42,268 nt of DNA from Bradyrhizobium genomosp. I (2014) (GTDB lineage Bacteria > Pseudomonadota > Alphaproteobacteria > Rhizobiales > Xanthobacteraceae): positions 1 to 42,268 of the forward strand of contig NZ_AJQE01000037.1 in NCBI RefSeq assembly GCF_000261685.1, read 5' to 3'. Numbering within the stretch: position 1 is the stretch's first letter; each line of letters begins with the position of its first letter. A program made the translations under genes and the position numbers. The notes below the pieces were generated by a model. The model made no database searches. It was not told where the DNA came from and worked only from the letters and a program-made list of their open reading frames with translations. Below are positions 8,481 to 17,926 of the stretch, in pieces.

Positions 8481-8984
8481 TCATTGGACGGGGAGGACTG
8501 CGATCGCGACCGTATTCTCCCTGGCGCCGCTGATTTGGAGCACGAAAGGCTGCGCCGACAGCTCGTATTTCACGGTCTTGCGGATGCCGCTGCAATCGGT
8601 CGCACCGCTGAAGGCCGCGGGCTTGAGGACATGCCCATCCTGGACCACGTCGACCCAGGCGCCGATGGACAGGCTGATCGTGTAGAGCCCGGCCTTGGCG
8701 GACTTGACGCTGGTGAAGCCGGCAAAGGTGCCGTCCTTCGGCGCGCGCTCCGGCGGCGAGGGCAGCTTTGCCTCGCTTGGGACGACCAGCGCGAGGGTGA
8801 TGGCCGAGGCCGGCAAGGCCGCCTGGTCGCTGCCCGATGCGAGCTTGGCAAGGTCGGGCGCGGTGAGCGCGGCGCGCTCGCGATCGATCGGCCATCTGAA
8901 CTTGTCGCAGCCGCTGGGCTCTTCGGCCGCGAGGGCGGAGTTTGCGCTGAACGCGAGCGCAGCGAGCAAGGTGAGGGCGCGCAT
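8481..8984 (-). CDS. Secreted protein of unknown function
   Basis: This 167-residue protein has a signal peptide (MRALTLLAALAFSANSALA, cleavage about residue 19). The mature domain of about 148 residues contains two cysteines (SGCDKF and ATDCSG) that could form a disulfide. It has a predicted beta-rich C-terminal half (AGLYTISLSIGAWVDVV, VLQISGARENTVAIAVLP) reminiscent of a bacterial pre-peptidase or sandwich fold, but I do not recognise a family. The start at 8984 has GGGAG five bases ahead, better than the ATGs at 8996 or 8999. It lies upstream of modA on the same strand with a 195-base gap, so a shared transcript is possible but not shown. Confidence 0.75.
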   Translation of the reverse strand: MRALTLLAALAFSANSALAAEEPSGCDKFRWPIDRERAALTAPDLAKLASGSDQAALPASAITLALVVPSEAKLPSPPERAPKDGTFAGFTSVKSAKAGLYTISLSIGAWVDVVQDGHVLKPAAFSGATDCSGIRKTVKYELSAQPFVLQISGARENTVAIAVLPVQ

Positions 8985-9132
8985 GCGAACTCCCATCATT
9001 GGCCACGCGAACGGCGCGAGGCTTGCGGTCAGGTTCGTTGGTGAACGGGATGCGCATCCCGGGATGCCGCAGGCTTACGGCGCGGCGGCGAAGGGGATCC
9101 TAGCGTATCATTACGACGCGAACCAACCAACT

Positions 9133-9273
9133 CGTCGTCATCCCGGACAAGCCGCAGCGAAGCTGCGCGCAGATCCGGGATCCACAGGGCGATGTTTGGC
9201 GAAGACCCGGAGCGGGAGCTTTGTCCCTCGCTCCTGCCTGTGGTTATGGGTGCCCGCGTTCGCGGGGACGACA
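9133..9273. repeat. Dispersed intergenic repeat, family C copy 1
   Basis: The block runs from a GTCATCCCGG-like start to TGCCCGCGTTCGCGGGGACGAC at the end. The right end has the internal palindrome CCCGCG-TT-CGCGGG. The inverted equivalent (GTCGTCCCTGCGAACGCGGGG) occurs at 39736-39765. It fills most of the 314-base gap between the unknown secreted gene and mepA; I see no gene in the remainder of that gap. Confidence 0.65.
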
Positions 9274-9298
9274 CCGAGCGGGGCGGTGACAGCGCGCC

Positions 9299-10243
9299 CT
9301 ACGGCTTCGCATCACCCGCGTGCAGCACCGCCTTGCAGGCCGCCGGCATCTGCGCCAGCGTCATCGGCGGCTTCGGCTTTGGCGGCTCCGGCGGCGGCTT
9401 GGGATGCAGCACCGCGTCGGAGAACCAATAGGCGAGATCGGCGGGTTTGCAGCCTTCGTCCTCGGCCTGTGACGGCTGGCCCTGGCACTCGCGGGCGCCC
9501 GCCGGGCAACGCATGCGGATGTGGAAGTGGTAGTCGTGGCCCCACCACGGCCGGATCTTCGACAGCCATGCGCGATCGCCCTTGGCCTCGCGGCACAGCG
9601 CCTTCTTGATCGCGGCGTTGACGAAGATGCGCTGCACCGCCGGCTCGCGCGCCGCATCGCGCAGCACCAGCACATGGCCGGGTGTGAACACCCGGGGGTC
9701 GACGTCGAGCCGGTCCTGGCGCACCATCATCACCGCCGACATGTCCTCGCGCTCCTCGCGCGAGAGCCGGCGGTCCGGCATCGGCGTCAGCCAGATGTCG
9801 GCGTCGAGACCGATCTGGTGGCTGGCATGGCCTGACAGCGCCGGCCCGCCGCGCGGCTGGGCGATGTCGCCGACCAGGATGCCGGGCCACCCCGCGTCCC
9901 TGTGCGCCCTCGCCGCGAGCCGCTTGATCAGTGCGATCATGTCGGGGTGGCCGTAGCTGCGATTGCGCGACAGCCGCATCACCTGCCAATGGTCGCCGTT
10001 GACCGGAATCTGCTCAGCGCCGCCGATGCAGCCCTTGGTGTAGGAACCGATGACATGGGCCGGCCCCTTCGACGGCAGCAGCTTTCGCGCGAACAGTTCC
10101 TTGGCGGCGAGATTGGGGTCGTTCGGATTGGCGAGCGGCGGCAGCGGCTTCGGGTTGATGCTGCCTTTGTCCTGGGCCAGCGCGCCGCCGGCAGCCAGAA
10201 GAGCGAGCGAGAGCAGGAGGAGGGTGATGCGGCGGCGACTCAT
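9299..10243 (-). CDS. mepA: Penicillin-insensitive murein endopeptidase (M74)
   Basis: This periplasmic zinc endopeptidase of 314 residues cuts peptide cross-links in peptidoglycan. It starts with a signal peptide (SRRRITLLLLSLALLAAGGALA). The LAS-family zinc ligands are visible as LSGHASHQIGLDADIW (His and Asp) and WWGHDYHFHIRM (His). The cysteines in KGCIGG, MRCPAG and EGCKPAD match those forming disulfides in MepA. The proline-rich tail KPPPEPPKPKPPM is an extension. The frame is open to 10327, but the ATG at 10243 follows AAGGACG with good spacing. A stretch of 478 bases separates it from the divergent signalling gene. Confidence 0.94.
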   Translation of the reverse strand: MSRRRITLLLLSLALLAAGGALAQDKGSINPKPLPPLANPNDPNLAAKELFARKLLPSKGPAHVIGSYTKGCIGGAEQIPVNGDHWQVMRLSRNRSYGHPDMIALIKRLAARAHRDAGWPGILVGDIAQPRGGPALSGHASHQIGLDADIWLTPMPDRRLSREEREDMSAVMMVRQDRLDVDPRVFTPGHVLVLRDAAREPAVQRIFVNAAIKKALCREAKGDRAWLSKIRPWWGHDYHFHIRMRCPAGARECQGQPSQAEDEGCKPADLAYWFSDAVLHPKPPPEPPKPKPPMTLAQMPAACKAVLHAGDAKP

Positions 10244-10721
10244 GCTGACGTCCTTATAGCCCAATGCTGCATCGGGGTTAACAAGGAGGCCGTGAGCCAG
10301 CCGCAGGCTCGCCGCACATGTGTGCACCCCAAATCGCCTCTGAAACGGCCGTTTCTTAACGGTGCAATAACCCTATCCTGCATTGACCAAAATTCGTGCG
10401 CGGAGGGAGGAAAACCTGCGGCTCGCATGCAATCGCGTGCGATTTCGGAACCGATTCAAGTGCGCGCGCAATTTTGCGCCAGATCGCTCATTGATTGCGG
10501 CGCCGCGCTCAGCCTGACCGCGATTGTCGCCGTTGGCCGCGCCGCGCAAAGAGGCAGCAAGCCCCGCCTCGCGCGGACCGCGCCCGGGCAAGATTACTTT
10601 TTTTTCAGACACTTGCCTCAAGACTTGCGGCCGCCGGGGGCGCGACTGGGAAGTGAAGTTGAGTTTGGGGTCTCGAAAAACGAAAAAGCGAAAGCAGAAC
10701 GTGCTTGCCCGCGCCGGCAGG
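10244..10721. other. Long divergent intergenic region between mepA and the EAL gene
   Basis: About 480 bases carry the two divergent promoters. A 14-base perfect palindrome lies at 10342-10355. The part after about 10520 is open in the frame of the downstream EAL protein, but the encoded residues are low-complexity and arginine-rich with a T-run (TTTTTTT near 10599), which argues it is leader rather than protein. No RNA gene was recognised. Confidence 0.4.
10342..10355. promoter_or_regulatory. 14-base perfect palindrome, candidate operator
   Basis: GAAACGGCCGTTTC is fully self-complementary and sits about 100 bases upstream of mepA in the divergent gap. Its position suits an operator for mepA or for the rightward gene. 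No cognate regulator is adjacent and only one copy is seen, so this is a candidate only. Confidence 0.3.
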
Positions 10722-12866
10722 ATGGCGCGCAAGCCGCGTTTCGCGTGCGCGCCGCGAGACCCTGTCGAGCGCGACGAGGTCCTGCGCAGCCGTGCCGAGG
10801 CGGAAGCCGCGATCGCGGAAGCGCGAAAATCCCATGAACGCCTGCGCCAGGCCATCGATATCCTGCCGCAAGGCATCGTGTTCCTCGATGCCGAAGGCCG
10901 TTACGTCCTCTGGAACAGGAAATACGCCGAGATCTACAGCAAGACCGCCGATCTGTTCGAGGAAGGCGCGCGCCTCGAAGACACGCTGCGCATCGGCGTC
11001 GCCCGCGGCGACTATCCCGAGGCCATCGGTCATGAGGACGAGTGGATCGCCGAACGTCTGCAAAAGCTCTATCAGCCCGGTGCGCGCCACGAGCAGAAGC
11101 TGTCGGACGGTCGCGTCATCCTGATCGACGAGCGCCTGACCGACGACGGCGGCGTCGTCGGCCTGCGCGTCGACATCACCGAATTGAAGCAGCGCGAGGC
11201 CTCGTTCCGCCTGCTGTTCGACGGCAATCCCGTGCCCATGATCGTCTGCGCGCTCGACGATGAGCGCATTCTCGGCGTCAACGATGCCGCGGTCGCCCAT
11301 TACGGCTACAGCCGGGCCGAGTTCGAAAAGCTGAAGATCCGCGCCCTGCAGGCCTTCGACAGCGAGCCGCCCTGGACCGCCGATGCGACCGGCGAGGAAC
11401 AGGCCGGCCGCACCTGGAAGCATGTCAAGGCGGACGGGACGCTGATCGACCTTGCGATCTACTCCCGCGAGCTGACCTATGCCGAGCGGCCGGCGGCGCT
11501 GCTCGCGCTGATGGACATCACCGAGCGCAAGCGCGCCGAGGCGCGGCTCGCCTTCATGGCCCAGCATGACGGGCTGACCGGCCTGCCGAACCGCACGCTG
11601 CTGCGCCAGCAGATCGACGAGATGCTCGTGCACACGCGTCGCAGCGCCGAGAAGGTCGCGGTGCTGATGCTGGGGCTCGACAATTTCAAGGCGGTCAACG
11701 ACACGCTGGGACATGCGGTCGGCGACAAGCTCCTGCGCGGCGTCGCCAAGCGGTTGCGTTCGACCCTGCGCGAAGAGGACGCGCTGGCGCGGCTGAATTC
11801 CGACGAGTTCGCGATCGTGCAGAGCGGCCTGACGCGTCCCGAGGACGCGGTGATGCTCGCCAAGCGCCTGCTGGAGGCCATCGCCGATCCCTATCTGCTC
11901 GACGGCCATTCCGTGGTGATCGGCGCCTCGATCGGCATTGCGATGGCGCCCGGCGACGGTGATGATTCCGAGAAGCTGCTCAAGAGCGCCGACATGGCGC
12001 TGTCGCGCGCCAAGCTGGACGCGCGCGGCACCTTCGCCTTCTTCGAGGCCGCGCTGGATGCGAAAGCGCAGAGTCGCCGCAAGATCGAGGTCGAGCTGCG
12101 CGACGCCATCCAGAACGACGTGCTCCGTCCCTATTACCAGCCGCTGATCGATCTCCAGAGCGGCCGCATCACCGGCTTCGAGGCGCTGGTGCGCTGGCCG
12201 CATGCCGAGCGCGGCATGGTCTCGCCGGCCGAATTCATTCCCATCGCCGAGGACACTGGCCTGATCAATCCTCTCGGCGGGCAGATGCTGCGCCGGGCGT
12301 GCCTGGATGCCGCCGCCTGGCCCGATGACGTCCACGTCGCGGTCAACCTGTCGCCGCTGCAGTTCCGCAGCGGCAATCTGCTCTCGGTGGTGACGGACGC
12401 GCTGAAACATTCCGGCCTGCCGCCGCGCCGGCTCGAGCTCGAGATCACCGAGACGCTGCTGCTGGAGAAGAGCGCGCAGGTGCTGGCGACGCTGCACGCC
12501 CTGCGCGCGCTCGGGGTGCGCATCTCCATGGACGATTTCGGCACCGGCTATTCCAGCCTCAGCTATCTCAGAAGCTTCCCCTTCGACAAGATCAAGATCG
12601 ACCAGTCCTTCGTGCGCGATTTAGGGGCCAATCGCGAGGCGCAGGCGATCATCCGTTCCATCGTCAGCCTCGGCAAGGGCCTGGGCGTCACCATCACCGC
12701 CGAAGGCGTCGAAACCGAAGCCGAACTCAGCTGCCTCCGCGCCGAAGGCTGTCACGAAGGCCAGGGCTTTCTGTTCAGCAAGGCCCGGCCGAATGCGGAG
12801 ATCGTCAGCCTCTTGCAGGCGCAGCGCGGCATCGATGGCGACGAGGACGCGGCGTTGGTGGCGTGA
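10722..12866 (+). CDS. PAS-PAS-GGDEF-EAL protein with degenerate GGDEF, probable c-di-GMP phosphodiesterase
   Basis: This is a soluble protein of about 714 residues. Domain order is: a PAS_7-like sensor (~35-150, ILPQGIVFLDAEGRYVLWN), a second PAS (~155-265, ending MDITERKRAEARL), GGDEF (~270-435) and EAL (~445-690). The GGDEF loop reads RLNSDEFA instead of RLGGDEFA, so cyclase activity is unlikely. Every EAL catalytic landmark is intact: FEALVRW, NLSPLQF, EITET, MDDFGTGYSS, FDKIKIDQSFV, TAEGVET and QGFLFSKA. The likely role is hydrolysis of c-di-GMP under control of the PAS sensors, perhaps with GTP binding at the dead GGDEF. There is no transmembrane helix. The start is uncertain: ATG at 10722 is used, but GTG at 10701 or the ATG at 10524 are in frame. 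Confidence 0.88.
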   Translation: MARKPRFACAPRDPVERDEVLRSRAEAEAAIAEARKSHERLRQAIDILPQGIVFLDAEGRYVLWNRKYAEIYSKTADLFEEGARLEDTLRIGVARGDYPEAIGHEDEWIAERLQKLYQPGARHEQKLSDGRVILIDERLTDDGGVVGLRVDITELKQREASFRLLFDGNPVPMIVCALDDERILGVNDAAVAHYGYSRAEFEKLKIRALQAFDSEPPWTADATGEEQAGRTWKHVKADGTLIDLAIYSRELTYAERPAALLALMDITERKRAEARLAFMAQHDGLTGLPNRTLLRQQIDEMLVHTRRSAEKVAVLMLGLDNFKAVNDTLGHAVGDKLLRGVAKRLRSTLREEDALARLNSDEFAIVQSGLTRPEDAVMLAKRLLEAIADPYLLDGHSVVIGASIGIAMAPGDGDDSEKLLKSADMALSRAKLDARGTFAFFEAALDAKAQSRRKIEVELRDAIQNDVLRPYYQPLIDLQSGRITGFEALVRWPHAERGMVSPAEFIPIAEDTGLINPLGGQMLRRACLDAAAWPDDVHVAVNLSPLQFRSGNLLSVVTDALKHSGLPPRRLELEITETLLLEKSAQVLATLHALRALGVRISMDDFGTGYSSLSYLRSFPFDKIKIDQSFVRDLGANREAQAIIRSIVSLGKGLGVTITAEGVETEAELSCLRAEGCHEGQGFLFSKARPNAEIVSLLQAQRGIDGDEDAALVA

Positions 12867-12907
12867 GCGGCTACTGACCTGAGGGACGCACCGCTCTCTC
12901 CATCAAG

Positions 12908-12931
12908 CTCTCCCGCTTGCTTGCGGGAGAG
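12908..12931. terminator. Hairpin between convergent genes
   Basis: CTCTCCCGC pairs perfectly with GCGGGAGAG around the loop TTGCTT. It lies in the 92-base gap between two convergent stop codons, where a bidirectional terminator would be expected. There is no T-run, so it may instead be a REP-type repeat of the 'ctctcccgc...gcgggagag' class. Confidence 0.5.
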
Positions 12932-12958
12932 GGAGCGCACCATCGTTGCGGCGGCCAT

Positions 12959-14113
12959 TCAGCGTCCCTCTGCCAAAATCGCCTTCCCCACATCCTCGTA
13001 ATGCGTATCCCGCGCCTGGATCTGCTGGGCGATCGCATGCATGTCGCGGAGGCGTCGCTCGAACGGCTGGCTGCGGAACACGGCCGTGGCGCCTGCCATG
13101 TGATAGGCGGTATCCACCACCTTTGCCGATTGATGGATGGTCCAGGTTGCCGCTAGCCGGACCGCACTGCGATGCGCCGCGCTGAACTCGCCGGTCGCAG
13201 CCAGATCGCGCCACATCGCATCCGCCGTCGCGTAGAGATAGGCGCGGGCGGCGCGCAAATTGCCCTCGGTGCGGCCGATCAGCCCCTGGACGGCCTGGTT
13301 GTCCCGCATGGCGCCGGCCGCAAGCGACTGATGCTTTCCACGCGCCAGCGCGACAGCGGCATCCAGCGTGGCGCGCGCGACGCCCAGCGACACTGCGGCA
13401 AAGCCGAGGCTGAAGGTCGAGCCGGTGCCGATCCTGTAGAGCGCGCCTTTCTCGCGCAGCGCCGACGGCACGTCGCGAAACGCCGTGAATCGCTCGGGGA
13501 CGAAGAGGTCGTTCACCTCATAGGAATCCGTGCCGGTGCCCGCGAGCCCGATCGCCTGCCAGACGTCGTGCAAGGTCGCGCTCGCAACCGGAAACAGGAT
13601 CGTGCGCACCTCCGGCGATCCGTCGGCATTCTTGCGCGGCACGCCGTCAGCCCCGACGATGCGGACATGCGCCCCGAGCCAGCTCGCCTGCCGCGAGCCC
13701 GAGGCAAAGTCCCAGCGCGCGGTGACGCGATAGCCGCCCTCGACCGCGCGCGCCTCATGCGCTACCGCGCCCCAGGCGAGGATGCCGGGCGGGGTGTTGA
13801 ATATTTCCCGCGCGGCATCGTGGTCGAGCCAGGCCGCGATCATCGCGCAGACGCCGCACTGGCCGATGCACCAGGCGGCGGACGCATCCGCCTTGGCGAT
13901 TTCCTCCAGCATCTGCATGAAGGCTTCGATGGGGGCCTCGGCGCCGCCGAGGCTTTGCGGCAGCAGCGCGCGGTAGAGCCCGTTCTGGATCAGCGCAGCC
14001 ACGACGTCGGGCGTCAGCCGCCGCGTCCGCTCGATCTCGTCGGCCTCGCGCGCAATCAGTGGCGCGATCGCTCGCGCCCGCTCGACCAGACCGAATCCGG
14101 GAAGCTCGGACAT
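12959..14113 (-). CDS. Acyl-CoA dehydrogenase-fold flavoprotein (HsaA/HpaB-like oxygenase or dehydrogenase)
   Basis: This soluble protein of 384 residues has the acyl-CoA dehydrogenase fold: a helical N-terminal domain (~1-120, LPQSLGGAEAPIEAFMQMLEEIAKADASAAW), a central beta domain (~120-220, WDFASGSRQASWLGAHV then GTGTDSYEVNDLFVP) and the C-terminal four-helix domain (~240-380). The C-terminal part looks like the Acyl-CoA_dh_2 (PF08028) type found in flavin-dependent two-component monooxygenases such as HsaA, and lacks an obvious catalytic Glu of classical dehydrogenases. The substrate is unknown. The reductase partner such an oxygenase would need is not adjacent. The start at 14113 (MSELPGFG) is chosen over the in-frame ATG at 14167. 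Confidence 0.8.
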   Translation of the reverse strand: MSELPGFGLVERARAIAPLIAREADEIERTRRLTPDVVAALIQNGLYRALLPQSLGGAEAPIEAFMQMLEEIAKADASAAWCIGQCGVCAMIAAWLDHDAAREIFNTPPGILAWGAVAHEARAVEGGYRVTARWDFASGSRQASWLGAHVRIVGADGVPRKNADGSPEVRTILFPVASATLHDVWQAIGLAGTGTDSYEVNDLFVPERFTAFRDVPSALREKGALYRIGTGSTFSLGFAAVSLGVARATLDAAVALARGKHQSLAAGAMRDNQAVQGLIGRTEGNLRAARAYLYATADAMWRDLAATGEFSAAHRSAVRLAATWTIHQSAKVVDTAYHMAGATAVFRSQPFERRLRDMHAIAQQIQARDTHYEDVGKAILAEGR

Positions 14114-14310
14114 CCGCGTTGTCTCGCTCCTTCTGCCGTGAGCGGTGGAGGCGCGATGTTGATCCATTTGGCTGATGGGATCAAGGCGATGGCGTCGGCC
14201 GGAATGAACGTGTCATGGCCTGCCGCGGCGGTTCGGTTGACATGGGTCAAGTCGAAGTCTCCGGGCGATCCCCACAATCGCGGCGAACGCGAAACCTCGG
14301 GAGAAACACG

Positions 14311-14964
14311 ATGCGACATCGGATACTTGCGGCGACCCTGCCGCTCACGCTCCTCGGCACCTCCGCCCTCGCGCAATCGCCTGCCGACCACCAGGCCCAT
14401 CACCCGGATCAGAAGGACGCTCCTGCGGCCAGTCCGGCCACGCCGTCGGAGGCGCCGCGCAGCACCGCGCCATCTCCGGGCAGGATGGGCGGCGGCATGA
14501 TGAACATGATGGGCGGCAACATGCCGATGTCCGACATGATGCGGATGATGGGCATGATGCGTCAGTCCGGCGGTGACTGCATGAGCGGAATGGAGACCAT
14601 CGATCGCGTGGAGGGCCGGATTGCCTTTCTGCGGACCGAGCTCAAGATCACGGACGCTCAGGCACACGCCTGGAACGCGTTCGCCGACGCGTTGCGCGCG
14701 AATGCCAAAGCTCTCGGGGAGCTCCGCGGGTCGATGGCCAGCTCCGGATCCGAGACCTTGCTGGATCGTGTGAGCTGGCAGGAAAAATGGCTATCCGCCT
14801 GGCTGGAGGCCACCCGTGCAATGAAATCGGCGCTGACCGACCTCGTCGGCGCCCTCTCCGACGATCAGAAAAAGACCGCCGACGAGTTGCTCGCGCCCAA
14901 CATGGGCATGATGCCGATGATGCAGGGTGGCCGGATGGGCGCCATGCCGATGCAAGGCAGGTAA
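14311..14964 (+). CDS. Methionine-rich periplasmic LTXXQ/Spy-like protein
   Basis: This 217-residue secreted protein has a signal peptide (MRHRILAATLPLTLLGTSALA). A His-containing segment (ADHQAHHPDQ) and a Pro/Ala linker follow. A striking methionine cluster sits at about residues 60-90 (GRMGGGMMNMMGGNMPM, then SDMMRMMGMM). The C-terminal helical domain (~95-195) has two LTXXQ-type helices (ELKITDAQAHAWNAF and ALSDDQKKTADELL) as in Spy/CpxP chaperones, and the protein ends in another Met-rich tail (MGMMPMMQGGRMGAMPM). Met clusters of this kind bind Cu(I) or Ag(I) in periplasmic metal-handling proteins; metal binding here is inferred. The ribosome-binding site GGGAGA fixes the start. It is the first gene of a co-directional cassette reaching 21531. 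Confidence 0.85.
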   Translation: MRHRILAATLPLTLLGTSALAQSPADHQAHHPDQKDAPAASPATPSEAPRSTAPSPGRMGGGMMNMMGGNMPMSDMMRMMGMMRQSGGDCMSGMETIDRVEGRIAFLRTELKITDAQAHAWNAFADALRANAKALGELRGSMASSGSETLLDRVSWQEKWLSAWLEATRAMKSALTDLVGALSDDQKKTADELLAPNMGMMPMMQGGRMGAMPMQGR

Positions 14965-15044
14965 GGACTCTGTCGGAAACTTGATGTGAATCAACCATGA
15001 TGACGGCCGCGCCGCTAGGCTCTTAATAGCCGCAGGAGCGTGCC

Positions 15045-15299
15045 ATGACGGTGCAAGACCATTCCGGGTTTCGAGAGCGCCCGCAGGAGGGCATGTCCAC
15101 CAGGGCCAAGGCGGGCTTGGTCTTGATGGGATTCCTGGTCATCGCCGGCGCGCTGCTGTTCACCGAACACCGGGCCCACGTGCTCGGACTTCTGGTCTGG
15201 CTGCCCCTCCTCGCCTGTCCGCTGATGCACGTCTTCATGCATGGCGGACATGGCCACAATCACGGCGGCAGCAAGTCGAACGATCAAAGGAGCATGTGA
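15045..15299 (+). CDS. DUF2933 small membrane protein with His-rich tail
   Basis: This 84-residue protein has two hydrophobic helices (AGLVLMGFLVIAGALLF and VLGLLVWLPLLACPLMHVF). It ends in a His-rich tail (MHGGHGHNHGG) that could bind metal. This two-helix protein with a C-terminal histidine tail matches DUF2933. The family is frequently found beside copper resistance genes and ICMT-like methyltransferases (recalled context). Its stop overlaps the start of the next gene (TGATG), indicating translational coupling. The role is unknown. Confidence 0.85.
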   Translation: MTVQDHSGFRERPQEGMSTRAKAGLVLMGFLVIAGALLFTEHRAHVLGLLVWLPLLACPLMHVFMHGGHGHNHGGSKSNDQRSM

Positions 15300-15976
15300 T
15301 GCACGACGCTGCGCCGGCCTATGGTCTCTGGAGCCTCGTCATCGTCAATTCGGCGGTCTTCATCCTGTTCGCCTACAGCTTCTTCAAGCCGCAGACCTCG
15401 CGTGACTGGCGCTCCTTCGGCGCGTTCAGTGCGTTCCTGGTGGCGCTGTTCGTCGAGATGTACGGCTTTCCGCTCACCATTTACTTCCTGTCGGGCTGGC
15501 TGCAGTCGCGCTATCCGGATGTCGACTGGTTCTCGCATGATGCCGGCCACCTGCTCGAGATGGTGTTTGGCTGGAAGACCAATCCGCACGCTGGTCCGTT
15601 CCACGTCCTGAGCTTCATCTTCATCGGTGCAGGGTTCCTTCTGATCGCTGCCGCCTGGAGGGTGCTGTACGACGCGCAGCAGACCCGTAGCCTCGCGACC
15701 ACCGGGCCTTACAGCTACGTCCGGCATCCGCAATATGTCGGCTTCGTCCTGGTGATGTTCGGCTTCCTGCTGCAATGGCCGACCATCCTCACACTGGCGA
15801 TGTTTCCCGTCTTGACCGTCATGTATGTGAAGCTCGCGAGAGACGAGGAGCGGGACGCCATGGCGGAGTTCGGCGAGGCCTATGCGAAATATGCTGCGGA
15901 AGTCCCGGGTTTCATACCGCGCCTGAGCCGAATTCTCCGGCCGGGCTCGACCGGCACGACCTATCGTCACGGCTGA
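15299..15976 (+). CDS. Isoprenylcysteine carboxyl methyltransferase (ICMT)-like membrane protein
   Basis: This integral membrane protein of 225 residues has about five helices. The C-terminal ICMT/PEMT signature reads TGPYSYVRHPQYVGFVL, followed by the paired acidic residues in KLARDEERDAM; these bind S-adenosylmethionine in the family. Bacterial members methylate unknown lipids or small molecules, not prenylated proteins. The start at 15299 overlaps the DUF2933 stop, and GGAG lies a few bases ahead; a GTG at 15296 is also possible. The pairing DUF2933 + ICMT is a recurring gene neighbourhood and supports a joint function, probably at the membrane under metal stress (inference). Confidence 0.85.
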   Translation: MHDAAPAYGLWSLVIVNSAVFILFAYSFFKPQTSRDWRSFGAFSAFLVALFVEMYGFPLTIYFLSGWLQSRYPDVDWFSHDAGHLLEMVFGWKTNPHAGPFHVLSFIFIGAGFLLIAAAWRVLYDAQQTRSLATTGPYSYVRHPQYVGFVLVMFGFLLQWPTILTLAMFPVLTVMYVKLARDEERDAMAEFGEAYAKYAAEVPGFIPRLSRILRPGSTGTTYRHG

Positions 15977-16052
15977 TCCTGGCGATCAGCTCACCGAGCT
16001 GGCCAGTGAAGCACTTGGGAGGCGCACCAATCAGGAAAGGCAGGGCGCAGGA

Positions 16053-17186
16053 GTGAAATGGACCGCGACCAGACCGCCAGCCTTGATGAAGCGCGATCTT
16101 CGGATCGATCTCTTCCGGGGCCTTTCCCTGTGGTGGATCTATATCGATCACATCCCGGAAAGCTATCTGAACAGGTTCACGCCCAAGAACTTCGGCTTCA
16201 GCGATGCGGCAGAGATTCTCGTATTCTTGTCGGGCCTTGCGTCCGGCATCGTCTACGGCAACCTCTTGCGTCGGTCCGGCTTTGCGGTCGCAAGCTTACG
16301 CATGCTGCGGCGTTCGTTCGAAATCTACATCGCGCAAATCTTGACTGTCGTCCTGCTGCTGGCGGAAGTGTCCTACATCGCTGCATGGCAGCCCGGCATG
16401 TTGGATCACGCCAACCTGGCCATCCTGCTGCAACAGCCCGCTGACACACTGCTTCAGGTGGTGTTGTTGCGCTATTCTCCGGTCAATCTGGACCCTCTCC
16501 TGTTGATGGTCATCCTCCACTTCGCTCTCGTCCTCATCCTGCCGTTGACGATAGGCGCCTGGCCGCTGGCCCTGACCGGATCCGTGGCCCTCTATGTTCT
16601 CGCCCATCTGTTTGACTGGTACATCCCGGCCTATCCAAGGGGACAGCTCTATTTCAATCCGCTGAACTGGCAATTGCTGTTCGTGATCGGCATCTGGTGG
16701 GGGGCAAACCGCGGCGATTGGCAACTTGTCATTCTCAAGTCCCGGGCTCTTGCTGTCCTGGCGGCGGGCTACGTGCTGTTCTCGTTCGTGATCACCTTGG
16801 GCTGGCAGATCCACGCGATCGAAGACTATGTGCCGGGATGGCTGTCGCGGCTGATCTACCCGGTCGACAAGACCAATCTCGACATCTTGCGATTGTTGCA
16901 TTTTGCCGCGCTCGCCCTCCTCTGCTGGCGCCTTCTTCCAAGCAATGCCAATATCCTGAAAGCCAGAGCGCTGTGGCCGCTGATACGATGCGGCGAATAT
17001 TCGCTGGCGATCTATTGCGTCAGTGTCTTGCTGTCCTTTGCAGCTCATGCGCTGCTCAGCCTGGGCTGGAACAGCCTGGCATCGCAGACGCTGCTTACTC
17101 TGGTGGGCCTGGGCCTGATGAGCGCCATGGCGATATTGATCGCCGCAATCGATCGCGGCGTGCATCCTGATCTCCGGCCGTTGTGA
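16053..17186 (+). CDS. opgC: OpgC-type membrane acyltransferase
   Basis: This inner-membrane protein of about 377 residues has some ten hydrophobic helices. The N-terminal signature DLFRGLSLWWIYIDHIPES and the following NFGFSDAAEILVFLSGLASG are characteristic of the OpgC family, which adds succinyl or other groups to osmoregulated periplasmic glucans. In Bradyrhizobium the glucans are cyclic and an OpgC-like protein has been linked to their substitution (family knowledge). The start is uncertain: GTG at 16053 is used, but the ATG at 16086 (MKRDLRID) begins exactly where family similarity begins. It is 76 bases after the ICMT gene and 27 bases before the ABC ATPase, so it probably belongs to the same transcript. 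Confidence 0.85.
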   Translation: MKWTATRPPALMKRDLRIDLFRGLSLWWIYIDHIPESYLNRFTPKNFGFSDAAEILVFLSGLASGIVYGNLLRRSGFAVASLRMLRRSFEIYIAQILTVVLLLAEVSYIAAWQPGMLDHANLAILLQQPADTLLQVVLLRYSPVNLDPLLLMVILHFALVLILPLTIGAWPLALTGSVALYVLAHLFDWYIPAYPRGQLYFNPLNWQLLFVIGIWWGANRGDWQLVILKSRALAVLAAGYVLFSFVITLGWQIHAIEDYVPGWLSRLIYPVDKTNLDILRLLHFAALALLCWRLLPSNANILKARALWPLIRCGEYSLAIYCVSVLLSFAAHALLSLGWNSLASQTLLTLVGLGLMSAMAILIAAIDRGVHPDLRPL

Positions 17187-17213
17187 CTTGAACACGAATA
17201 CGCAGGCACTTCG

Positions 17214-17921
<708 letters not shown>

Positions 17922-17926
17922 CGGCC

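Noticed and set aside
9133..9273. CRISPR-like array or insertion sequence
   Set aside because: Only one unit is present with no regular spacing, no spacers and no transposase. It matches another intergenic block instead.
12908..12931. Intrinsic terminator with full confidence
   Set aside because: The stem is perfect but no T-run follows on either strand. It could equally be a dispersed repeat, so confidence was lowered.
16058..16444. Alternative reading frame starting MDRDQTASLDEARSSD ahead of opgC
   Set aside because: It overlaps the well-supported OpgC frame, shows no membrane helices or family motif and ends arbitrarily.
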